Below, piece by piece: positions 1 to 8,012 of a stretch of DNA of 64,000 nucleotides (its first letter is position 1; each line of letters opens with the position of its first letter). Under the pieces are notes generated by a model. The model searched no databases, was not told the origin of the DNA, and worked only from the letters and a program-made list of their open reading frames with translations. Source of the stretch: Stenotrophomonas sp. BIO128-Bstrain (GTDB lineage: Bacteria > Pseudomonadota > Gammaproteobacteria > Xanthomonadales > Xanthomonadaceae); assembly GCF_030128875.1 (NCBI RefSeq), contig NZ_CP124620.1, forward strand, positions 1,922,001 to 1,986,000. The letters run 5' to 3'. The position numbers were made by a program, and so were the translations under genes.

Positions 1-330
1 AGGCTTTTAGGTTTAAAGCTAAAGGAAAGAAGGGCGCTGTCGCGCTTTTTTTTGGATCAAGGAAAGAGCAAGCTCGTCAGCACTTTTCACCCCTTCCGCC
101 TTTGCCCCCTGCAAGGGGGCGGCGGGTAAGCTGGGGCTATCGCTCCACCCGGCAGCTGCGCTGCGGCTTCGCCCGCATGAGCTATGAGGGCCGCTTGGCT
201 CGGCCTGATGATGGGCGATAGCCCGTTCCACAGCCAGCCCCCTGGGGGGCGTTGGCGCAGGGGGGGTTGAAGTCGGGGGTGATCTACGTTGTGATCTGCT
301 TGCTCGCTTTGAGCAACAAGGGGATCAAGG
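1..330. other. Gene-free stretch with hairpins at the window edge
   Basis: I see no convincing gene here. A weak terminator-like element lies at 33-53: GCGC arms around a 4-base loop, then eight T, reading rightward, so an upstream plus-strand gene probably ends just outside the window. A perfect 7-bp stem with a 3-base loop lies near 103-119 (GCCCCCT, GCA, AGGGGGC), and a second G/C-rich inverted repeat near 240-255. The promoter of the following secreted-protein gene should lie at the right end, but no clear -35/-10 pair was found. Confidence 0.4.
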
Positions 331-795
331 ATGAAATCACACACCGTATTCGCGGGACTTTTCCTGCTGAGCATTACGCAGTCGTCCTACTCTCAGGACC
401 TTGGTAACTTGGCTTTCGACAGGTTCAACAACACGGCCAAGGGCCTGTGCGGCCCAAGCATCATCGAATACACGGGGGTCAATCAAAACCGAACTGATGG
501 CCGCGTTGGCGGATGGAACTACGATGGAGAGGTGACGATGAAGGTCACGTCCGGGCAGAAGATCATCACCCCGCCTTTGGGTGTCGGAAGAGTCACTGCC
601 GTGTGCCTGGGAGAGTCTCGGCCGATCCTGGTGGTCATCGAAGACAAGGCACCTTCCAAGCGATTCTTCAAGGCTTACGACGCGCGGAGTCTCGCCCCAA
701 TCAGCGAGAAGGAAGGTTGCAATTTCGTGTGTATGGAAGAAGCTGGCGTCAAGATCCCACCGAAGCTTGCTTCGTTTGATCCGCCGATTGACTGA
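331..795 (+). CDS. Small exported protein of unknown function
   Basis: A protein of 154 residues with an N-terminal signal peptide (hydrophobic stretch about residues 6-17, likely cleavage near residue 22 after SYSQ). The mature part is hydrophilic and has four cysteines at 40, 92, 130 and 134, enough for two disulfides, which fits a periplasmic or secreted protein. AGGGG lies about nine bases before the ATG. I do not recognise the family. The next gene starts 33 bases downstream on the same strand and may be co-transcribed. It is part of the low-GC island, so a role in the mobile element or in host interaction is possible but not shown. Confidence 0.7.
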   Translation: MKSHTVFAGLFLLSITQSSYSQDLGNLAFDRFNNTAKGLCGPSIIEYTGVNQNRTDGRVGGWNYDGEVTMKVTSGQKIITPPLGVGRVTAVCLGESRPILVVIEDKAPSKRFFKAYDARSLAPISEKEGCNFVCMEEAGVKIPPKLASFDPPID

Positions 796-828
796 CCCCA
801 ACGACGCACTCACTCAAGAAGAACGCCG

Positions 829-1068
829 ATGTCTTTTTCAGAACACTTGCAATTGAAGGACGGCGAGACGCTTCGCCTAGACAGCTCGCGCGAGACAGGT
901 TTTATGGGAAACGTAGACGTCGACAATTATTCAATCCTGAGCGCCGAAGGCGAAGTGGTCGGCAAGGTTGAATACACTGTTGACACTGCCGTCAAAGGCT
1001 TGAAGGTGACATACAAGGTCGTCCAGACTGATCTTGAAGGCAAGACTGTCCTGCAGAAGTTCTGGTAG
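829..1068 (+). CDS. Hypothetical 79-residue protein
   Basis: A short soluble protein without signal peptide, membrane segment or cysteine. The sequence alternates polar and hydrophobic residues (VDVDNYSILSAEGEVVGKVEY), suggesting a small beta-rich domain. It lies 33 bases after the exported protein and is followed at once by a strong terminator, so the two probably form a short transcription unit. The family was not recognised. The coding assignment rests on the clean frame, the position between a gene and a terminator, and lack of a better frame. Confidence 0.6.
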   Translation: MSFSEHLQLKDGETLRLDSSRETGFMGNVDVDNYSILSAEGEVVGKVEYTVDTAVKGLKVTYKVVQTDLEGKTVLQKFW

Positions 1069-1093
1069 AACCTGCCGCGCTGCAGACGAAGAA

Positions 1094-1118
1094 AGCCCCG
1101 GAAATTCGGGGCTTTTTT
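1094..1118 (+). terminator. Rho-independent terminator
   Basis: Perfect 7-bp stem AGCCCCG / CGGGGCT with loop GAAATT, followed by six T. It lies 26 bases after the stop of the 79-residue protein gene and ends that unit. On the other side, a minus-strand gene ends at 1124. Confidence 0.85.
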
Positions 1119-1123
1119 ATTGC

Positions 1124-1312
1124 TCAGCTCCAGCCGTGATCGACTCGATCCAGGTCGTAGTCGCGACCAATTTGGTGAGCTGCTTCGAGAGCTGAAAGAT
1201 CGCCATAGCGCTGTTTGAACTCGGCTTCTGAGAAGCCCGCTTCGTCGATGCTGATGCCAAACATGTTGGTGAAGTGCTCGTTTGCTTCTTTGAAGAATTT
1301 CGTGCTCATCAT
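1124..1312 (-). CDS. Small hypothetical acidic protein
   Basis: The ORF can be extended upstream to 1390, but I place the start at the ATGATG pair at 1312/1309 because GGAGCAAG lies just upstream; the upstream extension has no ribosome site. The product is 61-62 residues, acidic, probably alpha-helical (EANEHFTNMFGISIDEAGFSE), with no signal peptide. It lies alone between two plus-strand units. The family was not recognised. Small acidic proteins of this kind are common in plasmid and island backbones, but no function can be assigned. Confidence 0.5.
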   Translation of the reverse strand: MMSTKFFKEANEHFTNMFGISIDEAGFSEAEFKQRYGDLSALEAAHQIGRDYDLDRVDHGWS

Positions 1313-1530
1313 CTTGCTCCAATTGAGCCAATTGCTCGCGATAAGAGCAAGGGAAGCGGCAAGAACGCATTGCACTGAAAGCCGGAACAAGGTGGAGGAG
1401 CGCTAGCGCTTGCAATGTGTTCAGCGACCAATCTTTGTCGCTGGCTATTTGCGAATTGGACCAAATTAATTGCGCTAGAAGCCCTTGCCAAACGAGTCAG
1501 TTGCCTTAGCTTGGTCAAGAGGAGGCACTT

Positions 1531-1749
1531 ATGACTGATGAAGATCTGTATTTCGAAGAAACGGCGCTAACGCCAGAGGATATCTACCTGCCCTTCAAGC
1601 GATTCGTCGCAGAACGGCACGGGGACGGCCTGCTGTTCAGCGTAGCAACTGATCAGACTGAGGCCGAAGGCCATTTCAACGACTTCGAGATCATCGATCT
1701 TGTCGATCTGGCTCTCATGCAACACCGCAGCATTTGGATTGGCGCATGA
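1531..1749 (+). CDS. Small acidic protein translationally coupled to the ArdC-like gene
   Basis: A 72-residue acidic protein with a strong ribosome site AGGAGG at 1520-1525. Its stop overlaps the start of the next gene in an ATGA (1746-1749), so it opens a three-gene chain with the ArdC-like and ankyrin genes. No signal peptide or known motif was seen. Being the first gene of an antirestriction-type operon suggests an accessory role (small regulator or binding partner), but this is only positional inference. Confidence 0.65.
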   Translation: MTDEDLYFEETALTPEDIYLPFKRFVAERHGDGLLFSVATDQTEAEGHFNDFEIIDLVDLALMQHRSIWIGA

Positions 1750-2786
1750 GCAAGACAGACGACTACGCGCGCCAATTTGCTGATCTCGTGATCCGCAGCC
1801 TGGAGAACCACACAGCGCCATGGACAAAGCCTTGGAAGCCCGGCGAAGTCCCGGCAGGGCCCCACAACGGCGTCACCAATCGTAGCTACCGGGGCAGCAA
1901 TTTCATGAACTTGCTCCTGACGCAGCAAGAACGGGGCTATCAGTCTGCGGAGTGGCTGACGTTCAAGCAGATTGGGGAAGCTGGTGGCAAGGTCCGCAAG
2001 GGACAGAAAGGCACTTTGATCCAATTCTGGAAGACGTCGGAGCCGACTGCCGAGCAGCTCGAAGAGGATCCAACAGCAAAGAAGATCATGCAAGTCTTCT
2101 ACTTCACAGTCTTTAACCGCGATCAATGCGATGGCTTGCCTGAGCCGAAAGCTCAGCTCCAAGTTCCGGAGCAATGGCGACATGAGAAGTGCGAGCAGCT
2201 GATGACTGACTCGGGCGTGCCGTTCAACTTCAATGGCGGTGATCGGGCTTACTACCGTCCGGACATCGATCAGATTTTCATGCCCTCGAAAGCAGCGTTT
2301 AGCAGCCCAGACGGCTTCTATGCAACAGCCCTTCATGAGCTCGGACACAGCACCGGCCACAAAGATCGGTTGGGGCGTGATCTATCGGGCAAGTTTGGTA
2401 GTGAGAGCTACGCTATCGAAGAGCTGCGAGCTGAGATCTTCTCTTTCATGTGCGCCGAACGCTTGGGTATCGGCCACGATCCAGGGCAAAGCACGGCTTA
2501 CATCAAACCATGGATCAAAGTCTTGAACAATGACCCTAGGGAAATTGTTCGTGCTTCTGGGGATGCAGATAAGATGTGCATTTTCTTGAAGATCGAGCGC
2601 TACGAGGAACTCCAACAGAGCCATGTGCAGGACCAAGAGCTAACGGGCCAAGAGCCCCGTCAAGAACGGCCGGTGCGTAAAGCAAGGCCGAAACCTGTCG
2701 ATCCCCTTGCACCTGAGTTGCTCGACGATCAGATCAAAGATATGAAGGCGCGGCGCAGAGCCAAAGAACTCGCGGTAGCGCTATGA
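1746..2786 (+). CDS. ArdC-like antirestriction protein with zincin metallopeptidase domain
   Basis: This 346-residue protein matches the ArdC/TraC-N family carried by plasmids and conjugative islands. The N-terminal about 130 residues resemble the ssDNA-binding ArdC domain (APWTKPW, NFMNLLLT, GGKVRKGQKG), and the C-terminal half has the zinc metallopeptidase signature HELGH at 197-201 followed by STGH. In this family the protein is delivered or made early after conjugation to protect incoming DNA from host restriction; the protease domain is thought to help. I start at the ATG overlapping the previous stop (ATGA at 1746) and not at an upstream in-frame codon. It overlaps the ankyrin gene in the same way. 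The last 60 residues are charged linker-like sequence. The family is clear; its target is unknown. Confidence 0.85.
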   Translation: MSKTDDYARQFADLVIRSLENHTAPWTKPWKPGEVPAGPHNGVTNRSYRGSNFMNLLLTQQERGYQSAEWLTFKQIGEAGGKVRKGQKGTLIQFWKTSEPTAEQLEEDPTAKKIMQVFYFTVFNRDQCDGLPEPKAQLQVPEQWRHEKCEQLMTDSGVPFNFNGGDRAYYRPDIDQIFMPSKAAFSSPDGFYATALHELGHSTGHKDRLGRDLSGKFGSESYAIEELRAEIFSFMCAERLGIGHDPGQSTAYIKPWIKVLNNDPREIVRASGDADKMCIFLKIERYEELQQSHVQDQELTGQEPRQERPVRKARPKPVDPLAPELLDDQIKDMKARRRAKELAVAL

Positions 2787-3367
2787 CCGAACGACTGCCA
2801 CAAATCCATAACTCGGACCGAGAAGAGAGTCGGCAATGCTACACACAGCCCGGGAAGGAACCCCGCCCCGAGCTCTTCGACTTTGGCAACCTCAGCCCTG
2901 AATCCCAGGCAATCTATGAAGCGAGCCGAGCCGGATCGCGGTTCGATCACCTCATTGATCATGCCTTGCTTCTCGCTCGCATCCGGGGTGACAAAGAACA
3001 GCTTGTCTATGCGTCTGAGCCAGATGACACGCTGCCTGGGACTACTCTACTGGACGCTGTCGAGAACGGGCGCTGGAACGAAGCCCGGGGCCTTATCCGC
3101 TCACATGTAGACGTCAACGTGACCAACGCGTTTGGACAGACAGCCTTGCACCTGGCTGACGACCCTGGGGTAATCGATGCCCTGCTCCGCTTTGGGGCGA
3201 AGCAAGACATCGTGGACGACTTTGGCAACACGCCTATGCAAACGGCTATGGAGCGCGGTGATAGCGATGCACAGCACCTGATGGAGAAATACCTTCATAG
3301 GTGCAAATCAGCCCATGACCCAATGCCCGTCAAGCTACCAAAGGCAGGGATGTCAAAGCCGACCTAG
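2783..3367 (+). CDS. Ankyrin-repeat protein
   Basis: A 194-residue protein whose start overlaps the ArdC-like gene stop (ATGA). Residues about 87-165 hold two to three ankyrin-type repeats, recognised by helix-turn-helix units with TALHLA and TPMQTAMERGD. The N-terminal 80 residues are not repeat-like. Ankyrin repeats bind other proteins, so coupling to an antirestriction protease suggests a partner or inhibitor role; this is inference. There is no export signal. It is the last gene of the three-gene chain, and no terminator was seen in the 60 bases before the convergent gene. Confidence 0.75.
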   Translation: MTERLPQIHNSDREESRQCYTQPGKEPRPELFDFGNLSPESQAIYEASRAGSRFDHLIDHALLLARIRGDKEQLVYASEPDDTLPGTTLLDAVENGRWNEARGLIRSHVDVNVTNAFGQTALHLADDPGVIDALLRFGAKQDIVDDFGNTPMQTAMERGDSDAQHLMEKYLHRCKSAHDPMPVKLPKAGMSKPT

Positions 3368-3428
3368 GCAACATTTTGACACTTCACAGATAGCCTGACC
3401 GGGAAGCAGCGAGACCTTCATCCGCACG

Positions 3429-3746
3429 CTAAATTGCACGCCCCCCGACCTTCCCTATCACCTCTGGAATCCGCCCTGGCCTGCCATATGTTTTTCCATC
3501 CAAGCACTTGTATATCTCACCAAGTCGACGAGCGTTGAAACTCTTCGGAACTGTCACAGCGCCGGTGACTTCATCAACATCCCCCTGATTCGCGCAACCC
3601 TCCTTCATGGCCCCTTTCACTATCTGTTCGAGCTTCGCCCAGTCTAGAGCATCAAAGTTTCCGTCCAGGGCCACTTGTTCGAAGACCGCCAAAAGTGGGA
3701 CAGTCAACTCGTATAGGTCACTTCGAATACCATTTCCTGTTGCCAT
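3429..3746 (-). CDS. Hypothetical protein downstream of the truncated nuclease
   Basis: I start at the ATG at 3746 because AAGGAG lies nine bases upstream; a GTG three codons earlier is too close to that site. The product is 105 residues, soluble, helical in the first half (ELTVPLLAVFEQVALDGNFDALDW) and basic at the end (GKTYGRPGRIPEVIGK). It is transcribed after the TOPRIM-type nuclease remnant with a gap of about 80 bases, so it may once have been a second component of a two-gene system. I do not recognise the family. Confidence 0.6.
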   Translation of the reverse strand: MATGNGIRSDLYELTVPLLAVFEQVALDGNFDALDWAKLEQIVKGAMKEGCANQGDVDEVTGAVTVPKSFNARRLGEIYKCLDGKTYGRPGRIPEVIGKVGGRAI

Positions 3747-3829
3747 TTGGCACACTCCTTTTGGGTGTTGATAAAATCAATTATCGCTTATAGTCTGATT
3801 GTCGTTCCGGGAGTTTTGGCACAAGTCCC

Positions 3830-4605
3830 TCAATTGTCGATCAGCATCTGAATGGCATTCTTGAGGCTTGGTGCTAGTTCCGGAAAACCGCTGTGCCCCT
3901 CTACACTCGCCTCTGAGTAGACGTTCCCAGGGACCCTGTTCTTCAACTGACCCATCACAAACTTCCCTTTCGCCCCCTTCAACGCTCGATGTTGCAGCGC
4001 CGCCCAAACATCTGCATTCGTAGGGCCACCGCCTGCTCCATGAAGCTCTTGATTCGCTGCGACACGCTGTTTTGCGAACTGGTCTGAGATGGGCACCGTG
4101 TTGTTCGCGATGATGTGATCCACCCATCCCTCACATGTAGCAAGCGTTTCGCCAGTAAGCGATGACAGGAAGCTTGGGTTGCAGAACTCAGACTCGATGT
4201 CGGATTGGTCTGTAAGCCACAGGGCAATGCCCTCTGCTGCATAACTATCCACCAATTGCGCCGCCTCGTCGTCAGTCAACGAATCGCGGTCTCGGTGAAC
4301 CAAGACTTTGAACTTGCCACCTAGTGACTCCCTGAGCTCTACCGCCTCAGCCTTGGTCAGCAGATGCTTGTAGCCCCGGCCTGGGAGAACAGTCACAGAC
4401 CGCTCGATCTCGGGCCACTGTCGAATGAGCTTCTTTAATAGCTCGTTCTTCGCGTCTTCGCTGACGATGATCACCTGCTTACCGAACGCCCCCCAACCCA
4501 GCGCCAGTTCGACCACAGACCGGTCGTCGGATTTGATCTCACCGTCTGCAAGCCAGACCACATTAGCGTCAACCGGTGCTCCTCTTACGATGAAGGGAGA
4601 GTGCG
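3830..4605 (-). pseudogene. 5'-truncated OLD-family ATP-dependent nuclease (TOPRIM part)
   Basis: The remaining about 258 codons are the C-terminal part of an OLD-type ATPase-nuclease. The open frame begins at the IS junction with THSPFIVRGAP, the conserved His motif near the end of ABC-type ATPase domains. It continues with a TOPRIM-like domain: an acidic SED near IIVSEDAKNELLK, DRD in VLVHRDRDSL, and SDIESEF. The ATPase N-terminus, including Walker A, is missing because the IS3-family element ends here, and it is not found on the far side of the element. A GTG at 4561 could still start a 243-residue fragment. OLD nucleases act in phage and plasmid defence, so this is probably a broken defence gene. 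Confidence 0.75.
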
Positions 4606-4635
4606 TTGAATCGCCCAGGGTTTTCTAGACAGTCG

Positions 4636-5487
4636 TCAGCCGTTTAGTGCGTACTGCTTCTCGAACTCTACCGGGGACAGCCCGTCGTTGGAACTGTGCC
4701 GCCGTTTTGGGTTGTAGAACATCTCGATGTACTGGAAGACGTCGGCCCGTGCCTCGTCGTGATTGCTGTAGATCCTCCGCTTAATACGCTCCCGCTTCAG
4801 TAGCTGGAAGAAGCTCTCCATCGCTGCGTTGTCATGGCAGTTTCCTCGTCGACTCATGCTGCACACGATGTCGTGCTCGCGCAGGAAGCTCTGCCAGTCT
4901 TCGCTGGTGAACTGGGTTCCCTGGTCGGAGTGAAGCAGAAGCCCGGGGCTTGGCTTGCGCCGCCACACTGCAGCCAATAGCGCCTGCAAAACCAGGTCCG
5001 TATGTTGAGTTGGTCGGGTTGCCCATCCAACGACCTGACGCGAAAACAGATCAAGCACTACCGCCAAGTACAGGAAGCCGTCGTACGTGCGGATGTAGGT
5101 GATGTCCGTGACCCACGCGCGATTTGGCTCACTGACTTTGAAGCCGCGAGCCAGAACGTTCTTGGCGACTGATCCAACAGGGCCGCTCAATGGGCGTGGT
5201 CGCCGACCGTAGCCGACCATTGCCCGCAGCCCCTCGCTCTTCATCAAGCGTGCCACGCGATGACGACTACACGTCTCGCCAAGCTCGCGCAGATCTGTGG
5301 TCACTTTGCGGTGGCCATACACAGAGCCGCTTTCCAGCCAGCTGTGCTTGATTAGGCCGAGCAACCGCTGATCGTCCTTGTCGCGAGCGCTTGCCGGCTC
5401 TTTTAGCCAGGCGTAGTAGCCACTGCGATGGACGCCAAGCATCCGACACATCGCCGCGAGGCCGAACTCATCTGCGTGTTGCTTCAT
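4636..5487 (-). CDS. IS3-family transposase OrfB (DDE integrase domain)
   Basis: A 283-residue catalytic part of the transposase. The N-terminal HTH_21-like region (MCRMLGVHRSGYYAW) is followed by an rve integrase core with the DDE residues visible in WVTDITYI, LHSDQGTQF and NAAMESFF, and the usual C-terminal YNPKRRHSS and SPVEFE. It is normally made as an OrfAB fusion by -1 frameshifting from orfA, and the start at 5487 gives OrfB alone. No internal stop or frameshift is seen, so the element may still be active. It removed the 5' end of the neighbouring nuclease gene. Confidence 0.92.
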   Translation of the reverse strand: MKQHADEFGLAAMCRMLGVHRSGYYAWLKEPASARDKDDQRLLGLIKHSWLESGSVYGHRKVTTDLRELGETCSRHRVARLMKSEGLRAMVGYGRRPRPLSGPVGSVAKNVLARGFKVSEPNRAWVTDITYIRTYDGFLYLAVVLDLFSRQVVGWATRPTQHTDLVLQALLAAVWRRKPSPGLLLHSDQGTQFTSEDWQSFLREHDIVCSMSRRGNCHDNAAMESFFQLLKRERIKRRIYSNHDEARADVFQYIEMFYNPKRRHSSNDGLSPVEFEKQYALNG

Positions 5488-5504
5488 GAAGGCGTACTTT
5501 GCTC

Positions 5505-5777
5505 TTACCCCTTTGCAAAGTACGCGGCGGCTTTTTTTAGGATGTCTCGCTCTTCAGTGACCCTGCGTAGCTCAGCCTTGAGGCGGCGCACTTCCGCGTT
5601 CTGGTCCTGCTCGACACGCCGGCCAACATCGCCTTTGCCTTGTTGCCGCTTCCAGCCGTAAAGACTATGGATCGACACGCCCAGTCGCTCGGCAACCTCC
5701 GCTACCGGACGGCCGTACTCAACGATCTGTCGGACCGCCTCGATCTTGAACTCATCGGTGTACCGCTTCGTGCTCAT
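5505..5777 (-). CDS. IS3-family transposase OrfA (HTH protein)
   Basis: A 90-residue DNA-binding part: HTH near residues 10-45 (DEFKIEAVRQIVEYGRPVAEVAERLG) followed by a leucine-zipper-like helix (VRRLKAELRRVTEERDILKKA). I start at the ATG at 5777 because GGAGG lies five bases upstream; two codons earlier is a GTG that is less well placed. The codons for ILKKAAA contain A AAA AAG, the classic IS3 frameshift site (seven T on the plus strand at 5532-5538), where ribosomes shift -1 to make OrfAB. Confidence 0.92.
   Translation of the reverse strand: MSTKRYTDEFKIEAVRQIVEYGRPVAEVAERLGVSIHSLYGWKRQQGKGDVGRRVEQDQNAEVRRLKAELRRVTEERDILKKAAAYFAKG
5532..5539 (-). promoter_or_regulatory. Programmed -1 frameshift site of the IS3 element
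   Basis: On the coding (minus) strand the sequence is CTAAAAAAAGCC, containing the heptamer A AAA AAG in the orfA frame, near the orfA 3' end. This is the usual slippage signal that fuses OrfA to OrfB in the IS3 family. Confidence 0.75.
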
Positions 5778-5884
5778 AACCACCTCCGCCTAAGCCATAG
5801 TTTATGGCTGCGAGGTGTCTACGGAACCCTGGGCGATTCAAAGAAGGCAATCGTCGCTACCCACAAGCATTGGAAGGAGCATCT

Positions 5885-6664
5885 ATGGCGAGTCAGCCGA
5901 TTGAAGCCACCGTCGCGGTCATGATTGACTGTGACAATGTCGCACCCGACATCATTGATTTCGCCCTATTGATGGCAGCGCAGGCCGGTAGAGTTGCGCT
6001 GCGACGCGGGTATGGAAACAAGACGACACTCAACAGTTCATGGGAACAAGCATTGGTCCGACAGGCATTTACCCCATGCCTTCAATACCAATACGCTTCA
6101 AAGAAGAACACTGCTGACATTGCGCTTGCTCTTGATGCTCAAGAGGCACTGTTCGACAGGCGTGCGGAGGTCTTTTGCTTGGTAACGAGCGACTCGGACT
6201 TTGCATATCTCAGCCGCAGACTGCGAGAACGCGGCGCTACGGTCTTCATTGTGGGCGAAGCAAAGACCCCAGATGCACTGCGCAATGCGTGCGACCGGTT
6301 CTTCGAATGGAGCCCTGAGCAAGCCGCTGCGCAAGCACCTGATGCGGAGACTCCGGAGGCCAAGCCTCGGGCCCCTACCCAACCCAAACCCGTCGCTGCG
6401 CCCACCCCGTCTGCCAAGATCAAGCGTAGGCCACGGTTCGTCGTGGAAGCCGTCTCCCTCCTGGCCGCAGGCACGCCTGATGGAAGGGTTAGCGTGAGCG
6501 CTCTGAGCCAGTATTTGAAACGTGCCGACTCTGCCTTTTCGCCCAGTGCGTATGGGCATTCTGGGCTTGTAGACATGTTGAAGACCTATGACCTGCTCAC
6601 CCCTCACTTGGAGGAAGGCGGGCATTGGACAGTGAGTCTCGCTGCTGAGCCTGACGCGGAATAG
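5885..6664 (+). CDS. NYN (PIN-like) domain protein with C-terminal LOTUS/OST-HTH domain
   Basis: A 259-residue protein. Residues 1-140 form an NYN/LabA-type PIN-like nuclease domain with acidic clusters in VMIDCDNVAPD, KNTADIALALDAQ and LVTSDSDF. A proline- and alanine-rich linker (about 145-180) leads to a LOTUS (OST-HTH) domain near residues 185-255 (FVVEAVSLLAAGTPDGRVSVSALSQYL), which binds RNA in related proteins. The pair suggests an RNA-cleaving or RNA-binding protein. I start at the ATG at 5885, with AAGGAG five bases upstream; the longer frame begins inside the IS repeat. The gene lies directly beside the IS end, so its native promoter may have been replaced. Homologues are widespread and mostly of unknown function. 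Confidence 0.82.
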   Translation: MASQPIEATVAVMIDCDNVAPDIIDFALLMAAQAGRVALRRGYGNKTTLNSSWEQALVRQAFTPCLQYQYASKKNTADIALALDAQEALFDRRAEVFCLVTSDSDFAYLSRRLRERGATVFIVGEAKTPDALRNACDRFFEWSPEQAAAQAPDAETPEAKPRAPTQPKPVAAPTPSAKIKRRPRFVVEAVSLLAAGTPDGRVSVSALSQYLKRADSAFSPSAYGHSGLVDMLKTYDLLTPHLEEGGHWTVSLAAEPDAE

Positions 6665-6714
6665 TCACGAGGTAGGAGCACGGGATCGACTTGCAGCAGC
6701 ATGCCAGCTGCTCC

Positions 6715-6749
6715 GTAGACCAACGATGCCTGTGGGGTCGTCGGTCTAC
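6715..6749. repeat. GTAG-type palindromic (REP/SMAG-like) hairpin
   Basis: A 12-bp stem with one mismatch, GTAGACCAACGA against TCGTCGGTCTAC, and an 11-base loop. It lies between the convergent NYN and candidate nuclease genes and has no T run, so it is not a standard terminator. Stem-loops with GTAG at the end are the known SMAG repeats of Stenotrophomonas maltophilia, which supports the suggested genus. It may still serve as a barrier between the two converging genes. Confidence 0.6.
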
Positions 6750-6761
6750 ACGATGCACCCA

Positions 6762-7967
6762 CTAGCCGTGAAAGTTGATCACAGGTAGGTCTTGCAGATG
6801 CTTGATGCTCTCTACCATTTCTTCTGAAAACTGAAAGAACTTGTTGGCATCATGAACTCGATAGCAGAGCTCAAAGAACATGCCATATGAGATCACGTAG
6901 CAAGGGATGCTGCGCTCCACCATCAGCACATTGAGGATCTTCGCGTATTCTTCGCTCTCTCGCTCAAAGACTTCTTTGATGATCGTGATCGCAAAGAGCT
7001 GCTTCTGGCTGATATCGATTGACTTCTCTTCGCCGTTGAGGGTGTAGCGAAGCGTTCCGTTGCCTGCTTTGATGTAACTTTGTGCACCCCGAACCTGTGC
7101 CACGGCTTTCTTGAAAGCGGTCATCGCATTGGTTTGCTTCCGACTGAGCTTCTGCTTTGCGATGCGCTCAACGTTTGGACTGTCCTTGGCTTGGATGATG
7201 AGCACTCGATCATCTGTCACCACCAAGACGTCACAAATCTCTTCCTTGTCAGTTGTTCGTAGTGGTCCGTGGTAGAGCTGACTTTGGGGAAAGCACATCG
7301 CCAAGCACTTGATGATGTCTTCTTCTTGGAAGTTCCCAGGCTCCTCCCTCTCTAACGTGGAGATGCTGTATCCCTTTGCCCCGTGATGTTGATGGAGCGG
7401 ATACCGAGCATCCTGGATGGCAAGACTCTCTCCAAAGGGGGCGTGGACAAGCCGGACTGTCAGTGCTTCCTCGTCGTCCTTGCTGGTGCGCAGACCGAAC
7501 CAGGTAGCGACTCCATGCAGCATGTGCTGAGCCTGGACAAAGTCCGAGCCAAGCAGCCTCAACCCGTCCAGACGGCTCTTGGTAACTTCTGGGACATCAA
7601 TCTCTGCTTCGTAGACCAAGAACTCTCGCCCATGTTCATCAAAGAAATGAACATTGATCGAAGGGCTGGTCAAGGTCGCCAACAGGTGGCGACTCTCGAC
7701 GTCATCGAGCAAAGCTGTGCGAATGATCAAAGGTTCATCTTCGTCGTCGAAGAACGCGAAGGCCAAAGCTAGCGTCTCTTTTCCATCAAGGTCCGCAGGA
7801 CACACATAGACCTTGATGAAGCCACTGATCTTGGCCGCGAGAAGGAACTCTTTTTGAGCCTTGACGATGAGGAACGGATTGCCACCATCAGGATCAGGTG
7901 CAGCCATGATGCCGACTGGATAGCTCAGAATCTGGTGGTATAACTCGGGGTGAAGGACGGTTAGCAT
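6762..7967 (-). CDS. Unknown 401-residue protein with a candidate PD-(D/E)XK nuclease core
   Basis: A soluble protein of 401 residues. Around residues 240-262 it has EEICDVLVVTDDRVLIIQAKD, which fits the core of PD-(D/E)XK nucleases: D246, then a hydrophobic strand carrying Q259-x-K261, preceded by a glutamate at 243. The N-terminal 200 residues are not recognised and contain strand-rich hydrophobic segments (ETLALAFAFFDDEDEPLIIRTALLDD). The C-terminal part is helical. No ATPase, helicase or HTH is seen. It lies on the island next to a GIY-YIG gene in the same direction (46-base gap), so a role in DNA cleavage or defence is plausible but unproven. Confidence 0.7.
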   Translation of the reverse strand: MLTVLHPELYHQILSYPVGIMAAPDPDGGNPFLIVKAQKEFLLAAKISGFIKVYVCPADLDGKETLALAFAFFDDEDEPLIIRTALLDDVESRHLLATLTSPSINVHFFDEHGREFLVYEAEIDVPEVTKSRLDGLRLLGSDFVQAQHMLHGVATWFGLRTSKDDEEALTVRLVHAPFGESLAIQDARYPLHQHHGAKGYSISTLEREEPGNFQEEDIIKCLAMCFPQSQLYHGPLRTTDKEEICDVLVVTDDRVLIIQAKDSPNVERIAKQKLSRKQTNAMTAFKKAVAQVRGAQSYIKAGNGTLRYTLNGEEKSIDISQKQLFAITIIKEVFERESEEYAKILNVLMVERSIPCYVISYGMFFELCYRVHDANKFFQFSEEMVESIKHLQDLPVINFHG

Positions 7968-8012
7968 AGAGCGAGGATAACGCCCTACCCTCTGCTTGTG
8001 TAACAGCGGGAT

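Larger units (their letters stand above)
4606..5841 (-). mobile_element. IS3-family insertion sequence, structurally intact
   Basis: About 1,236 bp bounded by inverted repeats at 4606-4641 and 5806-5841, identical for the outer 17 bases (TTGAATCGCCCAGGGTT) and matching at about 28 of 36. It holds orfA and orfB of an IS3-family transposase with a slippery A7G run for -1 frameshifting. The sequences outside the ends differ (gtgcg on the left, agaag on the right), so no 3-4 bp target duplication is visible. Together with the loss of the nuclease gene N-terminus, this suggests a deletion or recombination next to the element after insertion. Confidence 0.88.

Noticed and set aside
3429-4605. Gabija defence system
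   Set aside because: The TOPRIM part is OLD-like, but no UvrD-type GajB gene is present and the ATPase is truncated.
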